From contig CANCRX010000038.1 of the NCBI GenBank assembly GCA_947380655.1, forward strand, positions 1-29,050: DNA of 29,050 nucleotides, read 5' to 3'. Positions 7,271 through 14,008 of this stretch are shown one piece after another. The first letter of the stretch is position 1, and each line of letters opens with the position of its first letter. The stretch comes from Alcaligenaceae bacterium. GTDB lineage: Bacteria > Pseudomonadota > Gammaproteobacteria > Burkholderiales > Burkholderiaceae_B. The notes beneath the pieces were generated by a model that was not told where the DNA came from, searched no databases, and saw only the letters and a program-made list of their open reading frames with translations. Position numbers and translations under genes: made by a program.

Positions 7271-7301
7271 GTACGCGGTGAAAGCCGCTACTAATTTTTT
7301 T
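7271..7301 (+). terminator. Terminator or attenuator between rpoA and rplQ
   Basis: GTA-c-GCGG (7271-7278) pairs with CCGCTAC (7285-7291) around a six-base loop, giving seven pairs with one bulged C. TAA and then eight T (7294-7301) follow directly. This looks like a modest intrinsic terminator located 13 bases after the rpoA stop. Partial read-through into rplQ is likely, because rplQ is normally co-transcribed. Confidence 0.5.
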
Positions 7302-7319
7302 GTTATAGTACGTCCCCCA

Positions 7320-7386
7320 ACCGGACCGCAGCCTTGCTGATAGAAGATCCGGTAAAACCCAAGTAAATACCACGAGCAAAATGCTC
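7320..7386 (+). promoter_or_regulatory. Structured leader of rplQ
   Basis: Three short inverted repeats lie in the rplQ leader. ACCGGA (7320-7325) pairs with TCCGGT (7348-7353). Nested inside is CAGC-ctt-GCTG (7329-7339). Downstream is GAGCA-aaa-TGCTC (7374-7386). TATAGT at 7304-7309 is -10-like, but I see no good -35 box at the right distance. The leader could fold into a compact RNA, or the repeats may be chance. Confidence 0.25.
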
Positions 7387-7427
7387 TGGGTACAAGCTTA
7401 TTTATATAGATTCATAAAGGAAATATC

Positions 7428-7817
7428 ATGCGTCACGGTAATGGATTACGTAAACTCAACCGCACCAGCAGCCACCGTCTGGCTATGTTTCGCAACATGG
7501 CTGTTGCCCTATTGACCCACGAAGCAATCAAGACAACTTTGCCTAAAGCAAAAGAACTGCGCCGCATCGTTGAGCCTCTGATCACCATGGGCAAGACCCC
7601 AACACTGGCTAACAAGCGTCTGGCATTTGCCCGTTTGCGTGACCGTGAAATCGTTCTGAAATTGTTTGCAGAAATTGGTCCACGTTACGCAGCCCGTAAT
7701 GGCGGCTACACCCGTGTGTTGAAAATGGGTTTCCGTCAGGGTGACAATGCTCCGATGGCTTACATGGAATTGGTTGATCGCCCAGTGGTTGAGGCTGTAG
7801 AAGCCGCTGCTGAGTAA
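7428..7817 (+). CDS. rplQ: 50S ribosomal protein L17
   Basis: A 129-residue L17, close to the 127 of E. coli. It begins MRHGNGLRKLNRTSSHRLAM and contains NMAVALLTHEAIKTTLPKAK and YTRVLKMGFRQGDNAPMAY. L17 lies at the peptide exit side of the large subunit. AAAGGAAATATC precedes the ATG. It is the last gene of the ribosomal block; the strong hairpin at 7840-7867 ends transcription 22 bases after its stop. The 169-base gap from rpoA is structured. Confidence 0.97.
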   Translation: MRHGNGLRKLNRTSSHRLAMFRNMAVALLTHEAIKTTLPKAKELRRIVEPLITMGKTPTLANKRLAFARLRDREIVLKLFAEIGPRYAARNGGYTRVLKMGFRQGDNAPMAYMELVDRPVVEAVEAAAE

Positions 7818-7839
7818 GCTGCAGACCGTTAATAAAGAG

Positions 7840-7867
7840 AGCCTCAGTTTGAACTGAGGCTTTTTTT
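7840..7867 (+). terminator. Strong intrinsic terminator of the ribosomal operon
   Basis: AGCCTCAGTT (7840-7849) and AACTGAGGCT (7852-7861) form a perfect 10-pair stem around a TG centre. The run of seven T at 7861-7867 follows at once. It ends the spc/alpha block 22 bases after rplQ and separates it from cutA. Confidence 0.92.
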
Positions 7868-7888
7868 ATGCATGATTAACAGGAATAA

Positions 7889-8230
7889 ATGTATATGCTT
7901 CAAGACGATGTGGTTCTCGTGCTCACACAAGCACCGGATCAGGAGATTGCAAAAAACATCGCTTATCTGGTTGTAGAAGAAGGCTTAGCAGCGTGCGTCA
8001 ATATTGCTACCCCAGTTTTATCCATTTATAAATGGAAAGACGATATTGAGAGAACAGAAGAAATCCCGCTGACAATCAAAACAACGTGGTCACGCTATGC
8101 AGCACTGTCTCAAAGAATAAAAGAGCTACATCCTTACGATATTCCAGAAATCGTTGTGGTACCCGTCATGGCTGGCGATAATGCCTATATACAGTGGGTT
8201 AAAGATATGACAAGGGATCGCTCCGCATGA
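7889..8230 (+). CDS. cutA: Divalent cation tolerance protein CutA
   Basis: A 113-residue CutA1-family protein, a small trimeric ferredoxin-like fold implicated in divalent metal (copper) tolerance. Conserved blocks are EEGLAACVNI, the YKWKDDIERTEEIPLTIKT core and LHPYDIPEIVVVPV with GDNAYIQWV near the end. AGGA at 7881-7884 lies 4 bases before ATG 7889 and 10 before ATG 7895, so the start could be either. Its stop overlaps the dsbD start (ATGA at 8227-8230), so the two are coupled. cutA next to dsbD is also known in E. coli, where dsbD was once called cutA2. Confidence 0.9.
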   Translation: MYMLQDDVVLVLTQAPDQEIAKNIAYLVVEEGLAACVNIATPVLSIYKWKDDIERTEEIPLTIKTTWSRYAALSQRIKELHPYDIPEIVVVPVMAGDNAYIQWVKDMTRDRSA

Positions 8231-10212
8231 AAATATTTCGCGCCTTCTGGTTTGTCTTATGCTTGGCCTTGTGTGTTTCGCAGGTGGCCCGGGCGGATGA
8301 AGATGGTTTTCTTGATCCGGAGAAAGCTTTTGTCATGCGCGCGGAGATGAATGGCGCACAGTCAGTCAGTTTGATTTTCAATATCGCGCCTGGCTATTAC
8401 ATGTACCGTGATCGGTTTGAATTTTCCGCCAGCAGCTCAGATATTAAATTAGGAAGTGCTGTTTTTCCGGCAGGTCGGATCAAATTTGATCCGACCTTTA
8501 ATAAAGAGATGGAGCTGTATTTCAATAGCTTAACAATACAGCTTCCAGTACAAAAGAACATAGCGGATCAAACTGCAAACCAGTCAAAACCGCTGGTTCC
8601 CATTAAGCTAACAGTAATGGGGCAAGGGTGTGCAGAAGCGGGCCTATGCTATCCGCCGATGCCTTTTGTCGCGACACTTATTCCTACCGCAGACGGGAGT
8701 GCCTACACAGTCGAGCAAGTTCATAAAAGTTTGTTCGCCCGCATCACCGATGGACACCTTAGCGAAATTTTATTCGGTGGTCACGACGAGGGGCTGGCAA
8801 ATCTTTTGTCAGCGTCTGGGCTTCTGGAGTTAACACTTCTATTTTTTATACTTGGTGTGTTGCTCGCGCTCACTCCCTGCGTGTTACCCATGGTGCCGAT
8901 ATTGTCTGTGCTGTTAGTGGGTGAACAACATCACGTCTCACGTGGTCGTGGATTCATGCTTGCAGCAGCCTATGTGGCCGGTATGTCTGTGGTCTATACG
9001 TTACTGGGTATTGCCGCTGGCTTAAGTGGAGCGGGGCTCGCTGCCTGGCTGCAGACTCCCTGGGTGCTTGGCGCGTTTGCGCTGTTACTCGGCATACTCG
9101 CATTGGCGATGTTTGATGTGTATCAGTTTCAGATGCCTAGTAGTATCCAATCACGACTGACCGTGACGAATTCGCATATTCTTGGTGGACGCATGAGCGC
9201 TGCCTGGCTGATGGGCGCACTCTCAGCATTGATTGTTGGTCCTTGTGTCGCAGCACCTTTAGCAGGCGCCTTACTCTACATCTCTCAGACGGGCGATGTG
9301 GTGCTTGGCGGAACCGTGCTGTTTGCCATGGCTTGGGGGATGGGCGTGCCGCTGTTACTGATGGGGGCCTCAGCGGGTAAATTCATGCCACGTACGGGTG
9401 CGTGGATGGAAGGTGTGAAAAAGTTTTTTGGCGTATTGTTATTCGCTACGGCGTGGTGGATGGTGATGCCCTTGCTTCCTACCTGGGTCCAGATCCTGGG
9501 TTGGGCGGTGCTGTCAATGCTCGCGGCCATGCTGTTGCGCACGTTTGATTCTTTGGGGCCCGGAGCGGGATTTACGGGTGTGTTGCGCAAAACGCTGGGG
9601 ATGTTGCTGGTACTGCTCAGCGCAATCTGGGTGGTTGGTGTGGCCAGTGGCGGCCGTTCTTTAATGCAGCCTTTGTCGCATCTGGCATTGATGCCGCAAG
9701 ATAAACCTGCGATGGTGTTGTCGACCAGAATGACGGTCAATAAACCTCAGGGATATGGTGCCAAGGAACAGCTCTTAGGCACGGGTCCAACGACATCAGA
9801 CAATAAAACCGGAAATGCTGGTGCAACCGAAAATACCAGGGCAATGGATACAGCCCTACCTGTTTTCACCAGAATCAAGTCCGTAGAAGAGCTCGATGCG
9901 CTGCTCTCACAGACAGACAAACCCGTGATGCTGGATTTCTATGCAGACTGGTGCGTGTCGTGTAAAGAAATGGAAGCGTTTACTTTTGCCGATCCTGACG
10001 TTGCAAAAAAAATGAATCAGATGCTCTTGTTGCAAGCAGATGTGACGGCCAATGATGCGACAGACCGAGCGCTGCTTAAACGATTCAGACTATTTGGGCC
10101 ACCAGGAATTATTTTCTTTGAACCGGGTGGCGCTGAACGGCGCGACATCAGAGTCGTCGGGTTTCAAGATGCGAAGCGTTTCGCATCCACTCTTAACCGC
10201 ATATTGAATTAA
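8227..10212 (+). CDS. dsbD: Thiol:disulfide interchange protein DsbD
   Basis: A 661-residue DsbD, which carries electrons from cytoplasmic thioredoxin across the inner membrane to periplasmic DsbC- and CcmG/ResA-type proteins. A signal peptide covers about residues 1-23. The N-terminal alpha domain has the redox pair C135/C141 in GQGCAEAGLCYPP. The membrane domain (about 198-480) carries C218 in LTPCVLPMVP and C340 in VGPCVAAPLAG. A periplasmic linker leads to a C-terminal thioredoxin domain with C576-VS-C579 in DWCVSCKEME. All three cysteine pairs are intact. It overlaps cutA by 4 bases and lies near the cytochrome c maturation genes, which need reduced apocytochrome cysteines. Confidence 0.96.
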   Translation: MKIFRAFWFVLCLALCVSQVARADEDGFLDPEKAFVMRAEMNGAQSVSLIFNIAPGYYMYRDRFEFSASSSDIKLGSAVFPAGRIKFDPTFNKEMELYFNSLTIQLPVQKNIADQTANQSKPLVPIKLTVMGQGCAEAGLCYPPMPFVATLIPTADGSAYTVEQVHKSLFARITDGHLSEILFGGHDEGLANLLSASGLLELTLLFFILGVLLALTPCVLPMVPILSVLLVGEQHHVSRGRGFMLAAAYVAGMSVVYTLLGIAAGLSGAGLAAWLQTPWVLGAFALLLGILALAMFDVYQFQMPSSIQSRLTVTNSHILGGRMSAAWLMGALSALIVGPCVAAPLAGALLYISQTGDVVLGGTVLFAMAWGMGVPLLLMGASAGKFMPRTGAWMEGVKKFFGVLLFATAWWMVMPLLPTWVQILGWAVLSMLAAMLLRTFDSLGPGAGFTGVLRKTLGMLLVLLSAIWVVGVASGGRSLMQPLSHLALMPQDKPAMVLSTRMTVNKPQGYGAKEQLLGTGPTTSDNKTGNAGATENTRAMDTALPVFTRIKSVEELDALLSQTDKPVMLDFYADWCVSCKEMEAFTFADPDVAKKMNQMLLLQADVTANDATDRALLKRFRLFGPPGIIFFEPGGAERRDIRVVGFQDAKRFASTLNRILN

Positions 10213-10223
10213 TCCAGGATTTC

Positions 10224-11432
10224 ATGTCTTCCCCTGCTGCATCTGTTTCACCTGACTCAACAACCCCGGTCATTATTCTTCTCGCTCTGGCTGCATTTGC
10301 CAGTGCCAGTGCTTTCAGAATTTGTGACCCCCTGCTTCCTGTGCTGGCCAGTGACTTTGGTGTGCGTACGGCACAGGCTTCAAACTCGGTTACCTTTTTT
10401 TCTATTGCATACGGCGTGATGCAGTTTTTTTACGGACCGATGGGCGATCGTTACGGTAAGTTTCGGGTGCTTTCTACGGCCACTATTGGCTGCGCATTCG
10501 GGAGTTTGTTGACCGCTATGGCCCCCACACTGGACATGGTTGTAGTTGGGCGATTTATTTCAGGTGCAACGGCGGCAGGCATTGTCCCGTTATCGATGGC
10601 ATGGATCGGCGATAACGTTCCCTATGAGCAACGTCAGGCAACCTTAGCAAGATTTTTGCTTGGCTCGATTTCGGGGTTGGCTGCCGGACAATTTATGGGT
10701 GGGATTTTTGCCGATACGATCGGCTGGCGCTGGACGTTTGTGGTGATGGCCGTCGTCTATCTGGTCGTGGGGACATTATTGATATCGAAAAGAAAATCTG
10801 TACCTGAAAAAATTACGCCTCATGGTGAGCGGAGTAATTTTTTAGCGCCTCTTAAGCAGGTCCTTAGTATTCCATGGGCACGTATCGTAATTCTGACGGT
10901 TTTTCTTGAGGGCGCTTTTGTGTTTGGACCGCTGGCTTTTGTCCCGGCGTATTTGCACGAACATCACGGCATTGCAGTTTCTTGGGCAGGTGTAATCGGT
11001 GGTTTATTTGCTCTCGGAGCGCTGATGTATGCACTACGCGCGAATCAGTTGGTCGGCATGCTGGGGGAACGACGCCTTGCCTTATATGGTGGCGGTACGA
11101 TCGCCTTATCCTACACAATCTACTGGATTTCGGGTACCTGGCACTGGGCGGTACTTGCGAGCATTTTGTCCGGGTTTGGCTATTACCTGCTTCACGCTGT
11201 GTTGCAGACGAATGCAACACAGATGGCACCCGCCGTGCGCGGCACAGCCGTTTCACTCTTTGCTTCGTTTTTATTTCTTGGGCAGTCGGTGGGTGTTACC
11301 GCTGCGGCACTGCTGGTCGACGTAGCCGGCCTGGGTGCCGTTTTCCCGGTCGGGATGGTGGCAATACCACTGCTTGCTTATTCTTTTGCCTGGAGGCTGC
11401 GTAATCGCGCCTCACAAACAGTGAAGGCGTAA
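10224..11432 (+). CDS. Major facilitator superfamily transporter
   Basis: A 402-residue membrane protein with about 12 hydrophobic segments and the MFS motif A GDRYGKFR at residues 74-81. The N-terminal half contains DPLLPVLASDFGV, as in drug/proton antiporter-like MFS proteins, and a repeat of motif A is weak in the second half. It would move a small solute across the inner membrane by proton coupling; the substrate cannot be told from sequence. CCAGGAT before ATG 10224 is the ribosome binding site. It starts 11 bases after dsbD and may be the third gene of the cutA-dsbD unit. hemB converges on it from the other strand. Confidence 0.85.
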   Translation: MSSPAASVSPDSTTPVIILLALAAFASASAFRICDPLLPVLASDFGVRTAQASNSVTFFSIAYGVMQFFYGPMGDRYGKFRVLSTATIGCAFGSLLTAMAPTLDMVVVGRFISGATAAGIVPLSMAWIGDNVPYEQRQATLARFLLGSISGLAAGQFMGGIFADTIGWRWTFVVMAVVYLVVGTLLISKRKSVPEKITPHGERSNFLAPLKQVLSIPWARIVILTVFLEGAFVFGPLAFVPAYLHEHHGIAVSWAGVIGGLFALGALMYALRANQLVGMLGERRLALYGGGTIALSYTIYWISGTWHWAVLASILSGFGYYLLHAVLQTNATQMAPAVRGTAVSLFASFLFLGQSVGVTAAALLVDVAGLGAVFPVGMVAIPLLAYSFAWRLRNRASQTVKA

Positions 11433-11434
11433 TT

Positions 11435-11476
11435 ACGCAAGTACTGTGACGCAAGTACTGCGACACAAGTACTTTT
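11435..11476. repeat. Three 14-base tandem repeats between the MFS gene and hemB
   Basis: Three head-to-tail units lie here: ACGCAAGTACTGTG (11435-11448), ACGCAAGTACTGCG (11449-11462) and ACACAAGTACTTTT (11463-11476). The first two differ at one base, and all share CAAGTACT with the palindrome AGTACT. They sit in the 52-base convergent gap between two stop codons. Confidence 0.8.
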
Positions 11477-11477
11477 T
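11453..11477 (+). terminator. Possible weak terminator formed by the last two repeat units
   Basis: Because AGTACT is self-complementary, AAGTACT (11453-11459) can pair with AGTACTT (11468-11474). Three more T follow to 11477. The stem is AT rich with seven pairs, so this would be a weak terminator for the upstream MFS gene. Confidence 0.3.
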
Positions 11478-11484
11478 CAGTGCC

Positions 11485-12504
11485 TTATTTGCGCTCAGCT
11501 AATAATTTCGCTGCGGCCACCGCAAAGTATGTCAGGATGCCATCGGCTCCTGCCCGCTTGAATCCGAGCAGCGACTCCATCATCACTTTGTCATGATCGA
11601 GCCAGCCGTTCGCTGCAGCCGCTTTAAGCATCGCGTACTCGCCACTGACCTGGTAGGCAAAGGTCGGCACACGGAAAGCGTCTTTCACGCGGCGCAATAC
11701 ATCCAGGTAAGGCATGCCGGGTTTGACCATTACCATGTCTGCGCCTTCACGCAGATCGGCTGCGACTTCGCGCAAGGCCTCATCGATATTGCCGGGATCC
11801 ATCTGGTAAACCAGTTTGTTGGATTTACCGAGATTGGCAGCTGAACCGACTGCATCACGGAAAGGACCGTAAAACGCACTGGCGTACTTGGCGGAATACG
11901 CCATGATGCGGGTATGAATGTGGTCGTTAGACTCCAGGATCTCCCGGATCGCGCCAATACGGCCATCCATCATGTCACTGGGAGCCACGATATCGACACC
12001 GGCCTGGGCCTGCACCAATGCCTGTTTAGCCAGAATGCTCAGGGTAATGTCGTTAATGACATAGCCGTTTTCATCGATGACGCCGTCCTGGCCGTGACTG
12101 GTGTACGGGTCGAGCGCAACGTCTGTAAGTACGCCGAGCTCGGGGAAGCGCTTTTTCAGCTCCCTGACTACACGTGGCACTAAACCATCCGGATTCATGG
12201 CTTCAGCACCGTCGAGGGCCTTAAGCGAGGGATCAATGACCGGGAACAGTGCCATCACTGGGATACCGAGCGCCACGCACTCTTCGGCAATGGGCAGCAG
12301 GGTGTCGAGCGAATAGCGATTGACGCCTGGCATCGAAGGAATTGGCTGAATAACGCCCTGACCTTCAATGATAAAAACAGGATAAATCAAGTCATCTACA
12401 GTGAGTGAGTGCTCACGGACCAGGCGGCGGGAAAAGTCATCGCGGCGCAGACGGCGGGGACGGCTGGATGGGTAATCAGCTAAAACGAGGTGGGGAGTTG
12501 TCAT
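11485..12504 (-). CDS. hemB: Delta-aminolevulinic acid dehydratase (porphobilinogen synthase)
   Basis: A 339-residue HemB that condenses two 5-aminolevulinate molecules into porphobilinogen, an early step of heme synthesis in the cytosol. The two active-site lysines are K206 in YSAKYASAFYGPF and K261 in MVMVKPGMPYLD. The metal loop reads DVALDPYTSHGQDG (about 128-141) with Asp instead of the three Cys of zinc enzymes. It is therefore the aspartate-rich, magnesium-responsive class known from Pseudomonas. The start ATG at 12504 overlaps the engB stop (ATGA on the - strand), so the genes are translationally coupled. Cytochrome c maturation genes lie on the other side of engB. Confidence 0.97.
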   Translation of the reverse strand: MTTPHLVLADYPSSRPRRLRRDDFSRRLVREHSLTVDDLIYPVFIIEGQGVIQPIPSMPGVNRYSLDTLLPIAEECVALGIPVMALFPVIDPSLKALDGAEAMNPDGLVPRVVRELKKRFPELGVLTDVALDPYTSHGQDGVIDENGYVINDITLSILAKQALVQAQAGVDIVAPSDMMDGRIGAIREILESNDHIHTRIMAYSAKYASAFYGPFRDAVGSAANLGKSNKLVYQMDPGNIDEALREVAADLREGADMVMVKPGMPYLDVLRRVKDAFRVPTFAYQVSGEYAMLKAAAANGWLDHDKVMMESLLGFKRAGADGILTYFAVAAAKLLAERK

Positions 12505-13124
12505 GGCACGACCTGTGGTGAGATCCAGTTTTCAATTTGTTGGGCGGCTTCTTCGAGGCCGATACGAGCGGTGGCGGAGAATGCAACAGCATTCAAAGCG
12601 CCGATGTCAGCGAGTTCTTTTTTTACTGCAAAAATGGCCTTGATGCGTTGGCCATAAGGGAATTTGTCGGCTTTGGTGAGCAAAGCCAATACGGGTCGTC
12701 CGGTTGGAGCGATCCAGTTGGCCAGACGCCGGTCCAGATCCGTGACCCCGCGGCGGATATCGATCAGGAGCACGATGCCGGCCAAGGAGGCGCGGGTTTG
12801 CAAGTAACCGCCCAGCACATCGGCCCACTCTTCGCGGGCGCGATGGGCAACCGAGGCGTAGCCGTAGCCAGGCAAATCGACCAGAAACCCTAACTGACCT
12901 TCTGGATCAAGCGGATCGGGGATGCCGAACATGTTGATCAGACGGGTACGGCCTGGCGTTTTACTGGAAAACGCTAGTCTTTTCTGGTTGGCGAGCACGT
13001 TAATGGCCGTCGATTTGCCGCAATTTGAGCGTCCGACAAAGCAGACTTCCGGGGCGCCAGGCTCTGGTAACTGGTCCAGACGGGCGGCGGAAGTGAAAAA
13101 AGAAGCGCGGTGCAAAATGGACAC
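12501..13124 (-). CDS. engB: Ribosome biogenesis GTP-binding protein EngB (YihA/YsxC)
   Basis: A 207-residue GTPase needed for assembly of the 50S subunit. It has the P-loop GRSNCGKS at 31-38, a TPGRT switch at about 57-61, DLPGYG (G3) at 83-88 and TKAD (G4) at 150-153. The start is GTG at 13124 (MSILHRASFF); no ATG fits upstream and the Shine-Dalgarno is weak. The stop overlaps hemB by 4 bases. It is divergent from the cytochrome c4 gene across 97 bases, the usual betaproteobacterial arrangement. Confidence 0.94.
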   Translation of the reverse strand: MSILHRASFFTSAARLDQLPEPGAPEVCFVGRSNCGKSTAINVLANQKRLAFSSKTPGRTRLINMFGIPDPLDPEGQLGFLVDLPGYGYASVAHRAREEWADVLGGYLQTRASLAGIVLLIDIRRGVTDLDRRLANWIAPTGRPVLALLTKADKFPYGQRIKAIFAVKKELADIGALNAVAFSATARIGLEEAAQQIENWISPQVVP

Positions 13125-13157
13125 GAAAGGGCCAATACAAATGTTGTAAGTCCCTAT

Positions 13158-13165
13158 TGTATAAT
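13158..13165. promoter_or_regulatory. Overlapping divergent -10 boxes for engB and cytochrome c4
   Basis: TATAAT at 13160-13165 is a perfect -10 box reading toward the cytochrome gene, 56 bases before its start codon. On the other strand TATACA (13163-13158) is a -10-like box for engB, about 34 bases before its GTG. Neither has a convincing -35 box at 17 bases, so an activator may help. The -10 match is seen; promoter use is inferred. Confidence 0.45.
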
Positions 13166-13178
13166 CAGCGGCTTAGAT

Positions 13179-13194
13179 AGCTATATATATAGCT
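13179..13194. promoter_or_regulatory. 16-base AT-rich perfect palindrome in the cytochrome c4 leader
   Basis: AGCTATATATATAGCT is a perfect inverted repeat that begins 13 bases after the TATAAT box, so it would lie at or just after the transcription start. It could be an operator blocking the start site, or a hairpin at the 5' end of the mRNA. A second small palindrome, CGATATCG, follows at 13202-13209. GAGG at 13212-13215 is the ribosome binding site. Confidence 0.45.
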
Positions 13195-13221
13195 GTAGAT
13201 TCGATATCGTCGAGGTCTTCA

Positions 13222-13920
13222 ATGAAGCGTGTGTTGTCTCGTGTAGTGCTTGCGAGCGGTGTGTTGCTTGGCATCACAGCCGTATCCCCCAGTTTTGCTG
13301 CTGATGCAGCGGGACCTGCAAAACCTGATGCTGCCAAGGGCGGCCAGCTCTATGAGCAGGGTGATGCCGCGCGTGGCGTGGTTGCCTGTGTCTCCTGCCA
13401 TGGCGCAGCGGGCAATAGCACCATTCCTGCTAATCCAAATTTGGCAGCTCAGTCGCACGAGTATCTGTATAAACAGCTCGTCAATTTCCGTCCTGCAGAG
13501 GGTGCTAAAGAGCCGCTGCGTAAGGGCGTTGATGGTGCGCCTTCGATGATGACGGCTATGGCAGCACCTTTGTCTGATGCAGATATGCGTAACGTCGCAT
13601 TTTTCTTGTCACAGCAAAAGCTCACAGAGCCCGCAACGGCGACCAACGTGAAATCTGTTGAGCGCGGTCAGAAAATCTGGCGTGCCGGTATCCCTGAACG
13701 CAACGTTGCTGCCTGTGCGGGCTGCCATTCGCCTAATGGCGCGGGTATCCCCTCGCAGTTCCCACGTCTGTCCGGCCAGTTCCCCTCCTACATCGAAGAT
13801 CAGCTCAAGTTATTCCGTGCCGGTCATCGTGCAAATGGTCCGATGATGAATCAGATTGCAGATCGCATGAATGATGCGGACATTAAAGCCGTGTCTGATT
13901 ACGCTGCTGGCTTGCGTTAA
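13222..13920 (+). CDS. Diheme cytochrome c4
   Basis: A 232-residue periplasmic cytochrome. A signal peptide covers about residues 1-27, with cleavage after SFA. Two tandem cytochrome c domains each bind one heme: CVSCH at 56-60 and CAGCH at 165-169. Conserved Met-containing segments (GAPSMMTAMAAPL and NGPMMNQIADRM) supply the sixth ligands. Duplicated domains of about 90 residues are the cytochrome c4 pattern; these proteins feed electrons to terminal oxidases. It is divergent from engB and followed by a strong terminator. The System II maturation genes resB-ccsA lie downstream, so it is a likely client of them. Confidence 0.93.
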   Translation: MKRVLSRVVLASGVLLGITAVSPSFAADAAGPAKPDAAKGGQLYEQGDAARGVVACVSCHGAAGNSTIPANPNLAAQSHEYLYKQLVNFRPAEGAKEPLRKGVDGAPSMMTAMAAPLSDADMRNVAFFLSQQKLTEPATATNVKSVERGQKIWRAGIPERNVAACAGCHSPNGAGIPSQFPRLSGQFPSYIEDQLKLFRAGHRANGPMMNQIADRMNDADIKAVSDYAAGLR

Positions 13921-13931
13921 TTCAAGTTCAA

Positions 13932-13952
13932 CCCCGCAGACTATCTGCAGGG
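13932..13952 (+). other. Small hairpin just after the cytochrome c4 stop
   Basis: CCC-GCAGA (13933-13940) can pair with TCTGC-a-GGG (13944-13952) around a CTA loop, eight pairs with one bulged A. It comes directly before the terminator hairpin and may protect the 3' end of the cytochrome mRNA; this role is inferred. Confidence 0.35.
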
Positions 13953-13961
13953 CGAATTGAT

Positions 13962-13996
13962 CAAAGGGGGCGTCTTTCAGACAGCCCCTTTTTTTT
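13962..13996 (+). terminator. Intrinsic terminator after cytochrome c4
   Basis: AAAGGGGGC-GTCT (13963-13974) pairs with AGAC-a-GCCCCTTT (13978-13991) around a TTC loop with one bulged A, and the T-run continues to 13996. It separates cytochrome c4 from resB. The T-run touches the first possible resB start codon. Confidence 0.85.
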
Positions 13997-14008
13997 GTGA
14001 AGAGTTGT

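Noticed and set aside
9285..9740. Antisense open frame of 151 codons inside dsbD
   Set aside because: It is opposite the DsbD membrane domain and looks like a complement of hydrophobic codons, with no independent support.
10395..10431. Two runs of seven T in the first MFS gene, considered as slippage sites
   Set aside because: They encode ordinary Phe-rich membrane segments; short T-runs are common in such genes and give no sign of variation.
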